Program-made: the position numbers and the translations under genes
The notes under the pieces: model-generated
The model's input: the letters and a program-made list of their open reading frames with translations, nothing else
The model's database searches: none
What the model was told of the DNA's origin: nothing
Shown: piece by piece, positions 1 to 9,872 of the stretch
Position numbering within the stretch: position 1 is the first letter of the stretch
Layout of the letters: each line of letters opens with the position of its first letter
NCBI GenBank assembly: GCA_002238505.1
Contig: MPMM01000001.1
Location: 744,001-808,000 of the forward strand
From: SAR202 cluster bacterium bin22
Lineage (GTDB): Bacteria > Chloroflexota > Dehalococcoidia > Lucifugimonadales > UBA3495
DNA length: 64,000 nucleotides
Direction: 5' to 3'

Positions 1-75
1 GATTTATCTCACCCCTCTCCTGGTTTTCTGCCAAAGGGAATTTGCTGGCTGGATGTGCCTCGGTAAGAAACCTGT

Positions 76-960
76 CTAGGCCCCTATTTTTTCTATCAGG
101 TAGCTCAGGGTTCCCTTGGGCACGGTAATCTCCACAGTGTCGCCAACGGTCTTGTCCAGAAGGGCCTGGCCCACCGGCGAGACCGTAGAAATCTTGCCCG
201 AGGATACGTTGGCTTCCCGCTTGTCCACCAGTGTGTAGTTGATTACCTTTCCGGACGTCACGTCTTTGATGGTGATGCTGCTTCCTACCACTGCCCGCTT
301 GCCCGAGTTGGCTTCGGCCTCGCCTGAGAGAATCTGCGCGTTCGACACTTCAGATTCCAGCTCCCGAATTTTGGCCGCTACAAAGCCCTGGCGTTCCTTG
401 GCGGCGTCCAGTGGCGCGTTCTCCCGGAAGTCCTTGCCTGCCATGGCTTCCTTTACTTCCTGGTCCGCCCTAACCTTTTCTACCTTGTACTTTTCAAGTT
501 CTTCTACCAGCCGCTGGTAGCCTTCCTCGCTCAAGCGTGGGCCGTTCGCCTGGCCGTTGGCGGCAATGCCCTGCTTGCCGGTTCCCGTTCGCCGGGCCCG
601 GCTGGCCCGCAGATGCACCGACAGGTTTACTTCCGTCCAGTCCTGCTTTCTGAGAAAAACCAGGAATTCCTTAACGGGGATAAGGCGTTTCTGGGCCTCG
701 GCTCCCCGCTGGGAAAATTCCCGCGCGTACTCTTCTACCAAGCTGGGGGACAAGTCGTTTACCTTGCGGTCTCGCCCGTACCAGTCTATGAATCGGATAA
801 TTTCCTGGTGCCCATCCATCGACTTCTTGGAGTTCTTGACATTCTTCTTTTCGATCACGAACAACCCAAGAGCGTCGTGCAAATTGTCGGGTATCACCCG
901 TTCGGGGGTGGAAACCGAAGCAGTGGCTGTTTCGGTGGAAGCGTTGTTGGGCGTTACCAA
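76..960 (-). CDS. GreA/GreB-type transcription elongation factor with N-terminal integrase-like domain
   Basis: The C-terminal half is a GreA/GreB factor, which binds the RNA polymerase secondary channel and stimulates cleavage of backtracked RNA. Residues about 143-215 form the charged coiled coil, with the catalytic tip GKDFRENA (D177 and E180 match the acidic pair of GreA). Residues about 220-294 are the FKBP-like domain. Residues about 28-118 (DWYGRDRKVNDLSPSLVEEY and on to FLVFLRKQDW) resemble the SAM-like core-binding domain of tyrosine recombinases, and a Gly/Ala/Arg-rich linker (120-140) joins the two. Plain GreA is about 160 residues, so this 294-residue protein is a fusion. The start is TTG, chosen for AGGAGG 8 bases upstream. 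No recombinase catalytic domain is present, so the N-terminal part is probably a DNA-binding or protein-binding module (inference). Confidence 0.85.
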   Translation of the reverse strand: MVTPNNASTETATASVSTPERVIPDNLHDALGLFVIEKKNVKNSKKSMDGHQEIIRFIDWYGRDRKVNDLSPSLVEEYAREFSQRGAEAQKRLIPVKEFLVFLRKQDWTEVNLSVHLRASRARRTGTGKQGIAANGQANGPRLSEEGYQRLVEELEKYKVEKVRADQEVKEAMAGKDFRENAPLDAAKERQGFVAAKIRELESEVSNAQILSGEAEANSGKRAVVGSSITIKDVTSGKVINYTLVDKREANVSSGKISTVSPVGQALLDKTVGDTVEITVPKGTLSYLIEKIGA

Positions 961-1476
961 GGTAATTACCTCCTGAAAACTATTGCGGGCGCGGCCCCGC
1001 CATCCGAATGGTCTCTAAAAAGGACGCTTCGCGGCGCACGTAACCGTTGCCATTGCCCGAGGCACGATACTATCCGCAGGAGTTTCCGAGTGAATTGTTT
1101 CCGAGAGGGAGAAGGAAAAGAGAGTTCGAAGAAGAATAGTAGTGGAAGCCAAACCCGTAAACTGCCGGGTTGAACCAAAACGGCTGGCGCGGGAGTAGAT
1201 CTGCGGCATACTCAGCGACTTGCGCCAACCGGGTCGCTCAGGATGCGGAACTCTTCTCACTGCTCTAAATTCCTTACGGCGCAAGTAGCGCAAAACCTGG
1301 AAATGATGTGGCCGACTTAACAACCAATATGGTATCAGCTATTGGAAATGCTGGCAATTAAATTTCTTATGGCGCCGCCGTCAGGCCCCTTCAATGAGCC
1401 GGGTATTTGCGCTGCCGGTGTATACTAGCCTTGCGTTGCCCGGAGGGGCCAGGAATTGAACTCGAGAGGACACAAA
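961..1476. other. Intergenic region between divergent genes
   Basis: About 515 bases separate the divergent GreA-like and quinone reductase genes. Open frames at 966-1178 and 1015-1323 are rich in Arg and Ser, lack family resemblance and have no ribosome binding site, so I do not call them. A TATACT at 1421-1426 could be the -10 of the quinone reductase promoter, but no matching -35 is visible. I see nothing else. Confidence 0.5.
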
Positions 1477-2445
1477 ATGAAGGCAATACAGATAGACGAA
1501 TTTGGCGGGCCGGAGGTAATGCAGTACCGGGAAGTCCCGGACATTTCTCCCGGCGACGCCGATGCCCTGGTAGAGATTCAGGCGGTTGGCGTCAACTTCA
1601 CCGACATTTACAGTCGGGCGGGAATAAACCCGGGCCCGCCCCTGCCCAGGACTATTGGCGTCGAAGGCGCCGGGGTGGTCAGGGCCGTCGGTTCCTCCGT
1701 TTCCGACCTGAAGGAAGGAGACGTGGTAGCCTACAGTAGCAGCCAGGGCTCTTATGCCGAGCAGGCTGTGGTAGCAGCTTCCCGACTGGTGAAAATGCCC
1801 GAAGGTTTGGGGGCCAGGGATGGCGCTGCCGCCATGCTGCAGGGGATGACCGCCCATTACTTGTGCCACTCCACCTACCCCGTTCAGGCCGGTGACAGGG
1901 TTCTTGTCCACGCTGGTGCCGGGGGCGTCGGTTTGCTCTTGATTCAGATGATCAAGAAACTGGGCGGGTATGTTTTCTCCACGGTTTCCACCGAGGAAAA
2001 GGCTGCACTGGCCCGGGGAGCCGGGGCCGATCACGTTATCCTCTACACGCAGGATGATTTTGCCGAAGTAATCAAGGACGCAACCAATGGTGAAGGTCTC
2101 CGGGCCGTCTATGACGCCGTGGGCCAGACTACTTTTGACAACAGCATTAGCTGCCTGGGCCGCCGGGGCTACATGGTGCTGTACGGCCAGGCCAGCGGCG
2201 TGGTCCCGCCGATGGACCCCAGGGTTCTCGGCAATGGTTCCCTCTTCCTGACCCGGCCGGGACTGGGAGATTACACCGTTACCACCGACGAGTTGCGCCA
2301 GCGGGCCGGAGATGTTCTGGGCTGGGTGAAGTCCGGTGAGCTGAAGCTTCGGGTAGAGCATATCTTCGCCTTGTCAGAAGCTTCAGAAGCGCATCGGCAA
2401 CTGGCCGGGCGGGCTACCACCGGCAAGCTGTTGTTGATTCCCTAA
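1477..2445 (+). CDS. NADPH:quinone reductase (zeta-crystallin type MDR)
   Basis: A 322-residue zinc-free medium-chain dehydrogenase/reductase. The GroES-like N-terminal domain begins MKAIQIDEFGGPEVMQYREV and contains GVNFTDIYSRAG, typical of quinone oxidoreductases, with no zinc-binding cysteine cluster. The Rossmann domain carries the nucleotide loop HAGAGGVGLLLIQM. Members reduce quinones or enones with NADPH in the cytoplasm; the substrate here is unknown. An upstream in-frame TTG at 1456 exists, but the ATG at 1477 has AGAGGA 6 bases before it and matches the family N-terminus. It stands alone on its strand. Confidence 0.9.
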   Translation: MKAIQIDEFGGPEVMQYREVPDISPGDADALVEIQAVGVNFTDIYSRAGINPGPPLPRTIGVEGAGVVRAVGSSVSDLKEGDVVAYSSSQGSYAEQAVVAASRLVKMPEGLGARDGAAAMLQGMTAHYLCHSTYPVQAGDRVLVHAGAGGVGLLLIQMIKKLGGYVFSTVSTEEKAALARGAGADHVILYTQDDFAEVIKDATNGEGLRAVYDAVGQTTFDNSISCLGRRGYMVLYGQASGVVPPMDPRVLGNGSLFLTRPGLGDYTVTTDELRQRAGDVLGWVKSGELKLRVEHIFALSEASEAHRQLAGRATTGKLLLIP

Positions 2446-2583
2446 CGGGTTCGGAACCGGCGCGAGTCATTTCCTCCCTTGGACGTGGTTGGCTTGCGGG
2501 CAACATTTCTGCCAGGATGTCAGGTCCCGCCGGTATTAAAAGGCTTCCATTGAAGAAATCCTGCCCTCCCGGTACGAATATCG

Positions 2584-2612
2584 TTGACCGGGTGGGGCAG
2601 GTTCCATATACT
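2584..2612 (+). promoter_or_regulatory. Sigma70-type promoter for the MIP18-like/Mrp pair
   Basis: TTGACC at 2584-2589 and TATACT at 2607-2612 are separated by exactly 17 bases. The predicted transcription start lies about 24 bases before the ATG at 2643. Confidence 0.7.
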
Positions 2613-2642
2613 GAATTCAGTCCAAAGGAATAAGGAGGCGCT

Positions 2643-2951
2643 ATGCCCGCCGAATTAAACAGCGAAGAGGTTTACCAGGCTCTCAAGACCGTTTATGACC
2701 CGGAAATTCCGGTCAACGTGGTGGACCTGGGCCTGATCTACGATGTCCAGGTGTCTGACGAGAACAATGTCTTCGTCCAGATGACCCTCACCTTTCCCGG
2801 CTGCGGCATGGGGCCCCATATTGCCCAGCAGGCCGAGTGGGCCATCCAGGACCTGGACGGCGTCGAAGAGGTAGAAATCGAACTGACCTTCGACCCACCC
2901 TGGTCGCCCGAAATGATCAGCGAAGAAGCCCGCATGATGCTGGGCATCTAG
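2643..2951 (+). CDS. MIP18/DUF59 (SufT/PaaD-like) Fe-S assembly protein
   Basis: A complete 102-residue single-domain DUF59 protein. The diagnostic YDPEIPVNVVDLGLIYDV segment and the cysteine motif FPGCGMGP are both present. Such proteins help mature Fe-S enzymes, together with Suf components or Mrp-type carriers. The start has AAGGAGG 5 bases upstream. The next gene, an Mrp/NBP35 ATPase, begins 68 bases downstream, and this pairing supports a shared cluster-delivery role. The many Fe-S proteins encoded nearby (SdhB, SdhE, NuoB, NuoI, MoaA) are plausible clients (inference). Confidence 0.9.
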   Translation: MPAELNSEEVYQALKTVYDPEIPVNVVDLGLIYDVQVSDENNVFVQMTLTFPGCGMGPHIAQQAEWAIQDLDGVEEVEIELTFDPPWSPEMISEEARMMLGI

Positions 2952-3019
2952 CCCGATTTCACCGGTTCCATTCCCCACTTGGCTCCGCAAGTCTTCATCG
3001 GACCACACTGAGAGGAAAT

Positions 3020-3829
3020 ATGTCCACGCCCCAGGAAAATGCCCGGCTGGAGCAGATTAAGCGCAGCTGGCAACAAAAACGGCAAATAACCGAAAATCTT
3101 TCCAGTATCAAAACCAAGATTGGCGTCTATAGCGGTAAGGGTGGCGTTGGCAAGACCACCGTTGCCGTCAATCTGGCAGCCACCCTGGCCCAGGACGGTA
3201 GCAAGGTAGGCCTCCTGGACGTGGACATTGACTGCCCCAACGTGACCAAGGTTCTGGGGCTCACCGACAAGGCCGACTACGTCAACGGTCAGATAATCCC
3301 CGCCGAGAAGTGGGGGGTGAAGGTCATATCCATGTCTTTCTTCCAGGAAAAGGAAGATGAGGCTATTATCTGGCGCGGGCCCATGATTCACAACGCCATC
3401 AACCAGTTTCTCCAGTCCACCGATTGGGGCGAACTGGACTACCTGGTGGTGGATATGCCGCCAGGCACCTCCGACTCTCCCTTGACGGTTATGCAGACCC
3501 TTCCCATGGATGGCTTCGTGGTGGTCAGCACCCCCCAGGAACTGGCCAACATCGACGCCAAACGCTGCATTAACATGATCCGGAAGTTGAACCTTAACGT
3601 CATCGGAATAGTCGAAAACTACACCGGCGAAATTTTCGGCCAGGGCGGTGGAGAAGACCTGGCCAGGGAAATCGACGCTCCTTACCTGGGTTCCCTGGAG
3701 CTGCGCTCCGCCTACCGGGACAGCAGGGGTCCCACGGCCCTGCTTGATTCGGAAGTAAGCGAAGAGTACGCCAACCTTGTAGATGGCATGAAGAACAGCC
3801 TCAAAGCGCTGGGGCGGGACCCAGCCTAG
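3020..3829 (+). CDS. mrp: Mrp/NBP35-family P-loop ATPase, Fe-S cluster carrier
   Basis: A 269-residue cytoplasmic ATPase of the Mrp/ApbC family, which binds a transferable 4Fe-4S cluster. A deviant Walker A (YSGKGGVGKTTVAVNLA) lies at about residues 38-52 of the chosen protein, followed by DVDIDCPNVTKVLG and VVDMPPGTSDSPL. The usual CxxC cluster motif of NBP35 is not obvious in the C-terminal part, so the cluster-binding mode is uncertain. I start at the ATG preceded by GAGAGGAAAT rather than at 2837, because the longer frame would overlap the upstream gene by over 100 bases. Confidence 0.88.
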   Translation: MSTPQENARLEQIKRSWQQKRQITENLSSIKTKIGVYSGKGGVGKTTVAVNLAATLAQDGSKVGLLDVDIDCPNVTKVLGLTDKADYVNGQIIPAEKWGVKVISMSFFQEKEDEAIIWRGPMIHNAINQFLQSTDWGELDYLVVDMPPGTSDSPLTVMQTLPMDGFVVVSTPQELANIDAKRCINMIRKLNLNVIGIVENYTGEIFGQGGGEDLAREIDAPYLGSLELRSAYRDSRGPTALLDSEVSEEYANLVDGMKNSLKALGRDPA

Positions 3830-3865
3830 ACCTCAAAGCGAAGGATCGGTAGGCGATTCCAAGGT

Positions 3866-3883
3866 CCCATTCCCCTGAATGGG
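3866..3883. terminator. Hairpin between convergent genes, possible bidirectional terminator
   Basis: A perfect 7-bp stem CCCATTC/GAATGGG with loop CCCT lies between the convergent mrp and accDA genes. Neither side has a good U-tract, so termination function is uncertain. Confidence 0.3.
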
Positions 3884-3974
3884 GCAAGGTCAGAGTAAGG
3901 GTGACATCGGACGATGCGCCACTTCTGGGCGGACCGCCAAATAGGTTGCAGGAAAGAGGGGAGGCGGACCGGCG

Positions 3975-5813
3975 TCAGTCCACTTCCATTGGCACTACCG
4001 GGGCTTCGGGGGCTTTCTCCGGAGCCCTTCTTCGTTTGGCCGGCTGGGCTGTGGGCGTCCGTCTCGTACCGGAGGTTATCCGGAGCAGAAGCTCCACTTC
4101 CCGGTCCATGGCCTCCTGGGAATAGGCGCTGGTCTCACCCATCTGCCGGAATCTCTTGTATCGCTCCGCCAGCAACTTGTTCCGGGAAGCCTTGGAAACA
4201 TCCCGCAGGTGCCGGTGAATCTCCGCCTTCAGTATCGCCGACCCTTCCCGGGGGCTGCTTTGTGAGCCCTCGAGGGGTTCTGGAACTATCGTATCGATAA
4301 TGCCCAGTTCCAGGCAGTCCCTCGCCGTAAGCATAAGCGTCTCGGCTGCTTCCCGGTCAATCTCAGGGTCCCTGTAAGGTCCGCCGGGAGCGCGGTTGAG
4401 GGTAATCGGCGAGAATACGGCGTACTGCTGCATAACTGTGCGGTCTGAAATGCCCAATGCCAACGCGCCCTCGTTGCCCCCTTCGCCCACTATGGCGGCA
4501 ACCACCGGAACCCTGGCATCCATCAGCATGGACAGAGTAGTGGCAATGGCGTTGCCCATGCCATGCTCTTCCGCCTCCAGTCCCGGGTCCGCCCCCTGTG
4601 TATCGATCAGGGTAACTACCGGCAGGCCAAACCGGCCGGCCAGTCCAATCAGGCGTTGGGCCTTCCTCAGCCCATTGGGATTCACATGGTACTTGGCGCC
4701 GTCCACCGAGTTGGGTCGCTGCTGCCCCACTACCGCCACTGGCCGGTCGTACAGGTAACCAACACCGGTTATCACCGACCAGTCGTCGCCGCTAAGTCTG
4801 TCTCCGTGAATTTCGAAGAACTGGTCCAGCATGTTTCGAATGTAGAATGCCGCCGAAGGACGCTCGCCGTGCCGGGTCGCTGCAACGGCATCCCATATCT
4901 CCGGGTCCGGGGCCAGCGGGGCGCGATTTCGGGGCGGATTCTTGAATTCACCCTTGCCCAGCTTCTGGCCGTTCAGCAGCCTCAACATCGACGCGAGCCG
5001 CAACTTCAGCGACTCCCGGTCCACCACGCTGTCCAGCAACCCGTGTTCCAGGTGCGATTCAGCCGTGTGGGCATCCTGGGGTAGCGGGGCCGTGGATAAC
5101 TCCCGCAGGGCTCGCAACGGCGAAAGGCCTATCAGGGAGCCGGGTTCCGCCAAGATGACGTCAGCGAGATTGGCAAAGCTGGCGTATGCCTGCCCGGTGG
5201 AGGGATTGGCCAGAACCACAATGAAGGGCAGTCCCTTGTCTTTGAAGCGGTTGGCGGCCGTCACCGTCTTGGCCATCTGCATCAGGGACAGAACACCCTC
5301 CTGAATGCGGGCGCCCCCTCCGGTTACCACCGCTACCAGCGGAAGCTCCTGTCGGGCGGCCTCCTCGAGTCCCAGGGCTATCTTCTCCCCCACGACGCTT
5401 CCCATGCTGCCGCCCATGAACCCGAAGTCCAGCACCACCAGCATGGCCCGCACACCGTCGATGCGGCAGGTGCCGGTTACCGTGGCTTCGGTAAGGCCGG
5501 TCCGGTTCTGGTCCTTGCTGACGAGGTTCCGATAAGAACCCCGCTGCGAAAAAGTTATGGGAGCAACGGAACTAAGGTACTTGTGCGTCTCTTTGAAGCT
5601 CTTCCTGTCGGCCAGCAGTTGTATGCGCTGGCGCGCAGACAGGGAATAGTGAAAACGGCAGAAGGGGCAAACTCGATAGCTCTGGTAGGAGGTGGACTCC
5701 CGTATCTCCTCTTCGCAAAACAAACAGCGGTCATGCACCGACGAGGGAAAGATTCGTTCCATCTTTCCCTGGCGGGTGAACAGGTGAACCAGGAGATTAC
5801 CTAGATTTCTCAA
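3975..5813 (-). CDS. accDA: Acetyl-CoA carboxylase carboxyltransferase, fused beta and alpha subunits (AccD-AccA)
   Basis: A 612-residue fusion of the two carboxyltransferase subunits, which transfer the carboxyl group from carboxybiotin to acetyl-CoA to make malonyl-CoA for lipid synthesis. The AccD part has a four-cysteine zinc ribbon (C30, C33, C49, C52) and the crotonase-like core GGSMGSVVGEKI with GGGARIQEG. From about residue 300 an AccA domain follows (ATRHGERPSAAFYIRNMLDQ, FEIHGDRLSGDD, GEGGNEGALALG). The C-terminus is a basic tail. The first start is TTG at 5813 with a weak binding site; an ATG at 5762 preceded by CAGGGAAAG is a good alternative that puts the zinc ribbon nearer the N-terminus, as is usual. 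Confidence 0.88.
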   Translation of the reverse strand: MRNLGNLLVHLFTRQGKMERIFPSSVHDRCLFCEEEIRESTSYQSYRVCPFCRFHYSLSARQRIQLLADRKSFKETHKYLSSVAPITFSQRGSYRNLVSKDQNRTGLTEATVTGTCRIDGVRAMLVVLDFGFMGGSMGSVVGEKIALGLEEAARQELPLVAVVTGGGARIQEGVLSLMQMAKTVTAANRFKDKGLPFIVVLANPSTGQAYASFANLADVILAEPGSLIGLSPLRALRELSTAPLPQDAHTAESHLEHGLLDSVVDRESLKLRLASMLRLLNGQKLGKGEFKNPPRNRAPLAPDPEIWDAVAATRHGERPSAAFYIRNMLDQFFEIHGDRLSGDDWSVITGVGYLYDRPVAVVGQQRPNSVDGAKYHVNPNGLRKAQRLIGLAGRFGLPVVTLIDTQGADPGLEAEEHGMGNAIATTLSMLMDARVPVVAAIVGEGGNEGALALGISDRTVMQQYAVFSPITLNRAPGGPYRDPEIDREAAETLMLTARDCLELGIIDTIVPEPLEGSQSSPREGSAILKAEIHRHLRDVSKASRNKLLAERYKRFRQMGETSAYSQEAMDREVELLLRITSGTRRTPTAQPAKRRRAPEKAPEAPVVPMEVD

Positions 5814-6401
5814 TTCCGCTACTCTGCCGGCCTTCAGCTACCTTCGTTTGGGCTGCCTTCCCGATTCCGTCACTGACTGTCGTTCTATTCTCTTGATCAG
5901 TCAGTTTAATCATACAACTTTGCGGGGTTTACGGGAAAGGTATTTCCCACTAGAAAGGCTGTTTTTCCTCCGCGCCCCCGTCGCAAGTCGGCAATGGACC
6001 AATTTGGTACTCCCTGCTCGTTTCACCGGGCCGAGACGATGGGAATTGGATTTTTCCTTCATCCAGATTGCTGCAAGGGGAATAGCCCGCCCCATCGGGA
6101 GCCAGGTTCAGGGCTACCGGGTAGGTGGCATTCATTGTATAATGGGCCAGCCTTCTCCCTTGGGAGATGGACTGCTTTACGCCTTGGGGAAATGGGAAAA
6201 CCGGTAACCCTGTAATTCCAGCACAGAACCTTTTGATCTGGGTTTCCAGCCAAAAGCAAATGTGTCCGGAATGCACAGGTCGCATCCCCCTGAGCGATAG
6301 CCAGAACTAACCTGGAGAACAGCCTCTGGCCGGGTCGAATTGCCAGGTAAGCGCAGTAAATCGACACCGGCCGCTGAAACTTAATCAGGCAGGAGATCAG
6401 C
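5814..6401. other. Intergenic region between divergent accDA and icd
   Basis: About 590 bases between divergent genes. Frames at 5848-6207 and 5950-6418 show no recognisable protein features or ribosome binding sites. Promoters for both flanking genes should lie here, but I cannot point to a convincing pair of hexamers. I see no RNA gene or repeat. Confidence 0.45.
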
Positions 6402-8630
6402 ATGCCAGAAACCGCCAAAATAGTTTACACGGAGACAGACGAGGCTCCCTACCTTGCAACCCACTCGTTGCTCCCTATCTTCCGGGCCTTTACCAAGGGC
6501 GCGGGGATTGAACTTGAAACATGGGATATCTCGCTTTCGGGCCGCATCATAGCCAACTTCCCAGACAAACTCACCGAAGAACAAAAGATTCCCGACTATC
6601 TGCGCATGTGCGGTGAGTTGTGCCTGGAACCTTCGGCAAACCTGGTAAAACTCCCCAACATCAGCGCCTCCATTCCCCAGTTGAAGGGGGCCATAGCCGA
6701 GTTGCAGAGCCAGGGTTACGACGTACCTGACTACCCCGACCAGCCGGCCAATGACGAAGAACGGGAGATCCAGGTGCGTTATTCCCGGGTCCTTGGCAGC
6801 GCGGTCAACCCCGTCATTCGTGAAGGAAATTCCGACCGCCGTTCCTCCACGGCAGTCAAGGAGCACGGCAAGCGGAACCCCCACCGGATGATGCAGGACT
6901 GGCCGGAGGTCTCCAAGACCCGCGTAGGCTACATGGACGGCGGTGACTTTTTCGGCAGCGAGCAGGCCGCCACCACCACGGAGGCCGGTTCGGCCACCAT
7001 CGAGTTCGTGGGAGCTGACGGCAGTTCAACTGCCCTCAAATCGGGAATCCCCCTCCAGGCCGGAGAAATTGTCGACTGCGCCGTAATGAATGTGCGGGCT
7101 CTCCGCCAGTACTATGGCGAGGAACTGGCCAAAGCCAAGGCTGAAGACGTCCTTATTTCTCTCCACGTCAAAACCACCATGATGCGGGTATCCGACCCCA
7201 TCATCTTCGGCCATTTCGTCTCGGTTTTCTTCCAGGACGTTTTCAACAAGCACGCTGAGGCGCTGGCCGAGGTTGCTGTTGACCCGGACAATGGCGTTGC
7301 GGAACTCCTTACCAAGATCCAGGACCTGCCGGACGCCAAGCGGTCCGAAATCGAGGCCGACATCCAGGCCGTCTATGACAGCAGGCCTGGCCTGTCCATG
7401 GTCAACTCCTCCCGAGGCATCACCAATTTGCACGTTCCCAGCGATACAATCATCGACGCCTCCATGCCCGTCATCATCCGTGATGGAGGCCGCAGCTGGG
7501 GCCCCGACAATGAACTGCACGACACCATAGCCCTGATCCCCGATCGCTCCTACGCCACCATTTACCAGGCGACCGTCGAAGACTGCCAGCAGAATGGAGC
7601 CTTGGATCCGGCAACCATTGGTAGCGTGGCCAATGTCGGGCTGATGGCTCAGGCGGCTGAAGAGTACGGCTCCCACGACAAGACTTTCGAAGCTCCCGGC
7701 AACGGAAGGATTCGGGTCGTGGACGCTTCCGGCAATGTCCTGCTGGACCAAGGCGTTGAGGAAGGGGATATCTTCCGGATGTGCCAGACCAAGGACGCCC
7801 CCATCCAGGACTGGGTCAGGTTGGGTGTGGCCAGGGCCAGGCTTACCGGGCAGGCGGCCATTTTCTGGCTGGATTCAAGCCGTGGCCACGACGCCGAGTT
7901 GATCAAGAAGGTAAACCAGTATTTGCCCAATCACGACACAACCGGCCTGGACATCAGCATTCAGCCGCCTCTGGAGGCTATCAAGAATACCTTGGCCCGG
8001 AGTCGTGCCGGTCAGGACACCATTGCCGTGACCGGCAACGTGCTCCGCGACTACCTGACCGACCTATTTCCCATCCTTGAGCTGGGAACCAGCGCCAAGA
8101 TGCTTTCGGTAGTCCCCCTGCTGAACGGCGGCGGCCTCTTTGAAACCGGCGCCGGCGGCTCCGCCCCCAGGCACGTCCAGCAATTCGAGGAAGAGGGTCA
8201 CCTGCGGTGGGATTCCCTTGGCGAGTTCTGCGCCATGGTCGCATCCTTCGAGCATTGTGGCGAGGCATTTGACAACGAACGCGCCAGGTTGTTGGCGGAT
8301 ACCCTGGACCAGGGTATTGGCCATCACCTGGATAACAATCGCGCTCCTTCCCGCCGGGTCAACGAACTGGACACCCGTGGCAGCCACTTCTACCTCGCCC
8401 TCTATTGGGCCGAAGCTCTGGCCAGCCAGGACAAGGACGCTGAGTTAAAGGCCCGTTTCACCGAAGTGGTTCAGCAACTGAAGGACAACGAAGAAAAGAT
8501 AGTGCAGGAATTGCAGGACGCTCAGGGTCAGGCCATCGACATTGGCGGGTATTACCGTCCCGATAGCCGGAAGGCTGAAGAATCCATGCGCCCCAGCGCC
8601 ACCCTCAACGCGATTATAGATGCCATCTAG
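6402..8630 (+). CDS. icd: Isocitrate dehydrogenase, NADP-dependent, monomeric type
   Basis: A 742-residue protein, the normal length of the monomeric isocitrate dehydrogenase family, which oxidatively decarboxylates isocitrate to 2-oxoglutarate in the TCA cycle. The N-terminus [20 protein letters not shown] and the substrate loop [12 protein letters not shown] (residues 136-147) are typical, as are [18 protein letters not shown] and, later, [20 protein letters not shown]. It is unrelated to the homodimeric Icd fold. GGAG lies 8 bases before the ATG. Malate dehydrogenase follows 77 bases downstream on the same strand, so the two TCA enzymes are probably cotranscribed up to the terminator at 9759. 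Confidence 0.96.
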   Translation: MPETAKIVYTETDEAPYLATHSLLPIFRAFTKGAGIELETWDISLSGRIIANFPDKLTEEQKIPDYLRMCGELCLEPSANLVKLPNISASIPQLKGAIAELQSQGYDVPDYPDQPANDEEREIQVRYSRVLGSAVNPVIREGNSDRRSSTAVKEHGKRNPHRMMQDWPEVSKTRVGYMDGGDFFGSEQAATTTEAGSATIEFVGADGSSTALKSGIPLQAGEIVDCAVMNVRALRQYYGEELAKAKAEDVLISLHVKTTMMRVSDPIIFGHFVSVFFQDVFNKHAEALAEVAVDPDNGVAELLTKIQDLPDAKRSEIEADIQAVYDSRPGLSMVNSSRGITNLHVPSDTIIDASMPVIIRDGGRSWGPDNELHDTIALIPDRSYATIYQATVEDCQQNGALDPATIGSVANVGLMAQAAEEYGSHDKTFEAPGNGRIRVVDASGNVLLDQGVEEGDIFRMCQTKDAPIQDWVRLGVARARLTGQAAIFWLDSSRGHDAELIKKVNQYLPNHDTTGLDISIQPPLEAIKNTLARSRAGQDTIAVTGNVLRDYLTDLFPILELGTSAKMLSVVPLLNGGGLFETGAGGSAPRHVQQFEEEGHLRWDSLGEFCAMVASFEHCGEAFDNERARLLADTLDQGIGHHLDNNRAPSRRVNELDTRGSHFYLALYWAEALASQDKDAELKARFTEVVQQLKDNEEKIVQELQDAQGQAIDIGGYYRPDSRKAEESMRPSATLNAIIDAI

Positions 8631-8707
8631 CCTGCTGGTATCAACCTGGTCGCAGGTTCTGCAGGCCATTCTTTAGACGACCAAATAAGTATAGGAGTAC
8701 TAGCCAG

Positions 8708-9652
8708 ATGAGAAGCAAAGTGACTGTAGTTGGAGCCGGAAACGTAGGCGCCACTACTGTTCAGAGGATTCACCAGTTGGGTTATGCCGACACCGTGTTG
8801 GTTGACGTCGTTGAGGATTTGCCCCAGGGCAAGGCCCTCGACATGCTGGAATCGGGGCCTGTCATTGGTTCCGACGCCATGGTTACCGGTAGCAACGACT
8901 ACGAAGCAACGGCAAACTCTGACGTAGTGGTAATTACTGCGGGTATTGCCCGCCGCCCGGGTATGAGCCGGGACGACCTCCTGCTGACCAATATGAACAT
9001 TACCTCGGCAGTGACCGAGCAGGTGGTCAAGTACTCGCCCAACTGCATCATACTGGCGGTCACAAACCCCCTGGACGCCATGTGCCAGAACATCCTGGAA
9101 ACCAGCGGCTTCCCCCGTAACCGCGTTTTTGGCATGGCCGGAGTTCTGGACACTGCCCGCTTCCGGACCTTCATCTCCCGGGAATTGGACGTCTCAGTTG
9201 AAGACGTACACGCCTATGTGCTCGGGGGGCACGGCGACGACATGGTGCCCCTTGTTCGCTACACCACCGTTGGCGGGATTCCCATCAGCGAACTGTTGTC
9301 CGCCGACCGGATAGAAGCCCTGGTGGATCGGGCCCGCCAGGGAGGCGGTGAAATCGTGGCCCTTCTTAAGGCCGGCAGCGCCTACTACGCTCCCTCCGCC
9401 TCCATTACCCAGATGGTGGAAGCCATCTTGCTCGACAAGAAGCGGATACTCCCGGGGTGCGCTTACCTCGAAGGCGAATTCGGCATCAATGGTCTGTGCG
9501 TAGGCGTCCCCGTCAAGGTCGGCGCCGGCGGCATGGAGCAGGTCATAGAGATCAAGTTGACCGACGCTGAACAGAAGGCTCTGGAAGCATCCGCGGCCAG
9601 CGTCCAGGAATTGATTGACGTAATGCGGAATTCCAAGTCGGAGAATGCCTGA
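8708..9652 (+). CDS. mdh: Malate dehydrogenase (LDH-like type)
   Basis: A 314-residue NAD-dependent malate dehydrogenase that interconverts malate and oxaloacetate. The nucleotide loop [11 protein letters not shown] is at residues 7-17. Substrate-binding arginines are in ARRPGMSR (R82/R83 and R88, the arginine pattern that favours dicarboxylates over pyruvate), with D148/R151 in LDTARF and the catalytic histidine in GGHGDDM (H175). It belongs to the LDH-like MDH group. It follows icd and ends just before a strong terminator. Confidence 0.95.
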   Translation: MRSKVTVVGAGNVGATTVQRIHQLGYADTVLVDVVEDLPQGKALDMLESGPVIGSDAMVTGSNDYEATANSDVVVITAGIARRPGMSRDDLLLTNMNITSAVTEQVVKYSPNCIILAVTNPLDAMCQNILETSGFPRNRVFGMAGVLDTARFRTFISRELDVSVEDVHAYVLGGHGDDMVPLVRYTTVGGIPISELLSADRIEALVDRARQGGGEIVALLKAGSAYYAPSASITQMVEAILLDKKRILPGCAYLEGEFGINGLCVGVPVKVGAGGMEQVIEIKLTDAEQKALEASAASVQELIDVMRNSKSENA

Positions 9653-9758
9653 CCCATACGTGGCCATCGGTTTGCCAGTCCGGTGCGATTAAACGATTCT
9701 CCAGTCAATCCGGTAATCAGGAACCGCAACTGGAAGATTGCTAATCAGTTGATTTAAG

Positions 9759-9795
9759 ACGGCTTCGGGCAATATGCGCCCGAAGCCGTTTGTTC
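9759..9795 (+). terminator. Rho-independent terminator after mdh
   Basis: A perfect 12-bp stem (9759-9770 with 9778-9789) and a 7-base loop are followed by TTGTTCG. It ends the icd-mdh unit. Confidence 0.85.
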
Positions 9796-9872
9796 GTAGT
9801 CAATACTTATCACTTTAGTTATTGTAAAATGGATATACGAGGGCTAATAAATTTACTGGAGATAGTGCGATA

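Noticed and set aside
76-960. Tyrosine recombinase gene
   Set aside because: No catalytic domain or RHR-Y residues; the C-terminal half is GreA.
966-1323. Open frames in the first intergenic gap
   Set aside because: Low-complexity Arg/Ser-rich products, no ribosome binding site, overlapping each other.
1381-2361. Long minus-strand frame opposite the quinone reductase
   Set aside because: It is a shadow of a well-supported gene on the other strand.
5848-6418. Open frames between accDA and icd
   Set aside because: They overlap on both strands, have no family resemblance and no binding sites.
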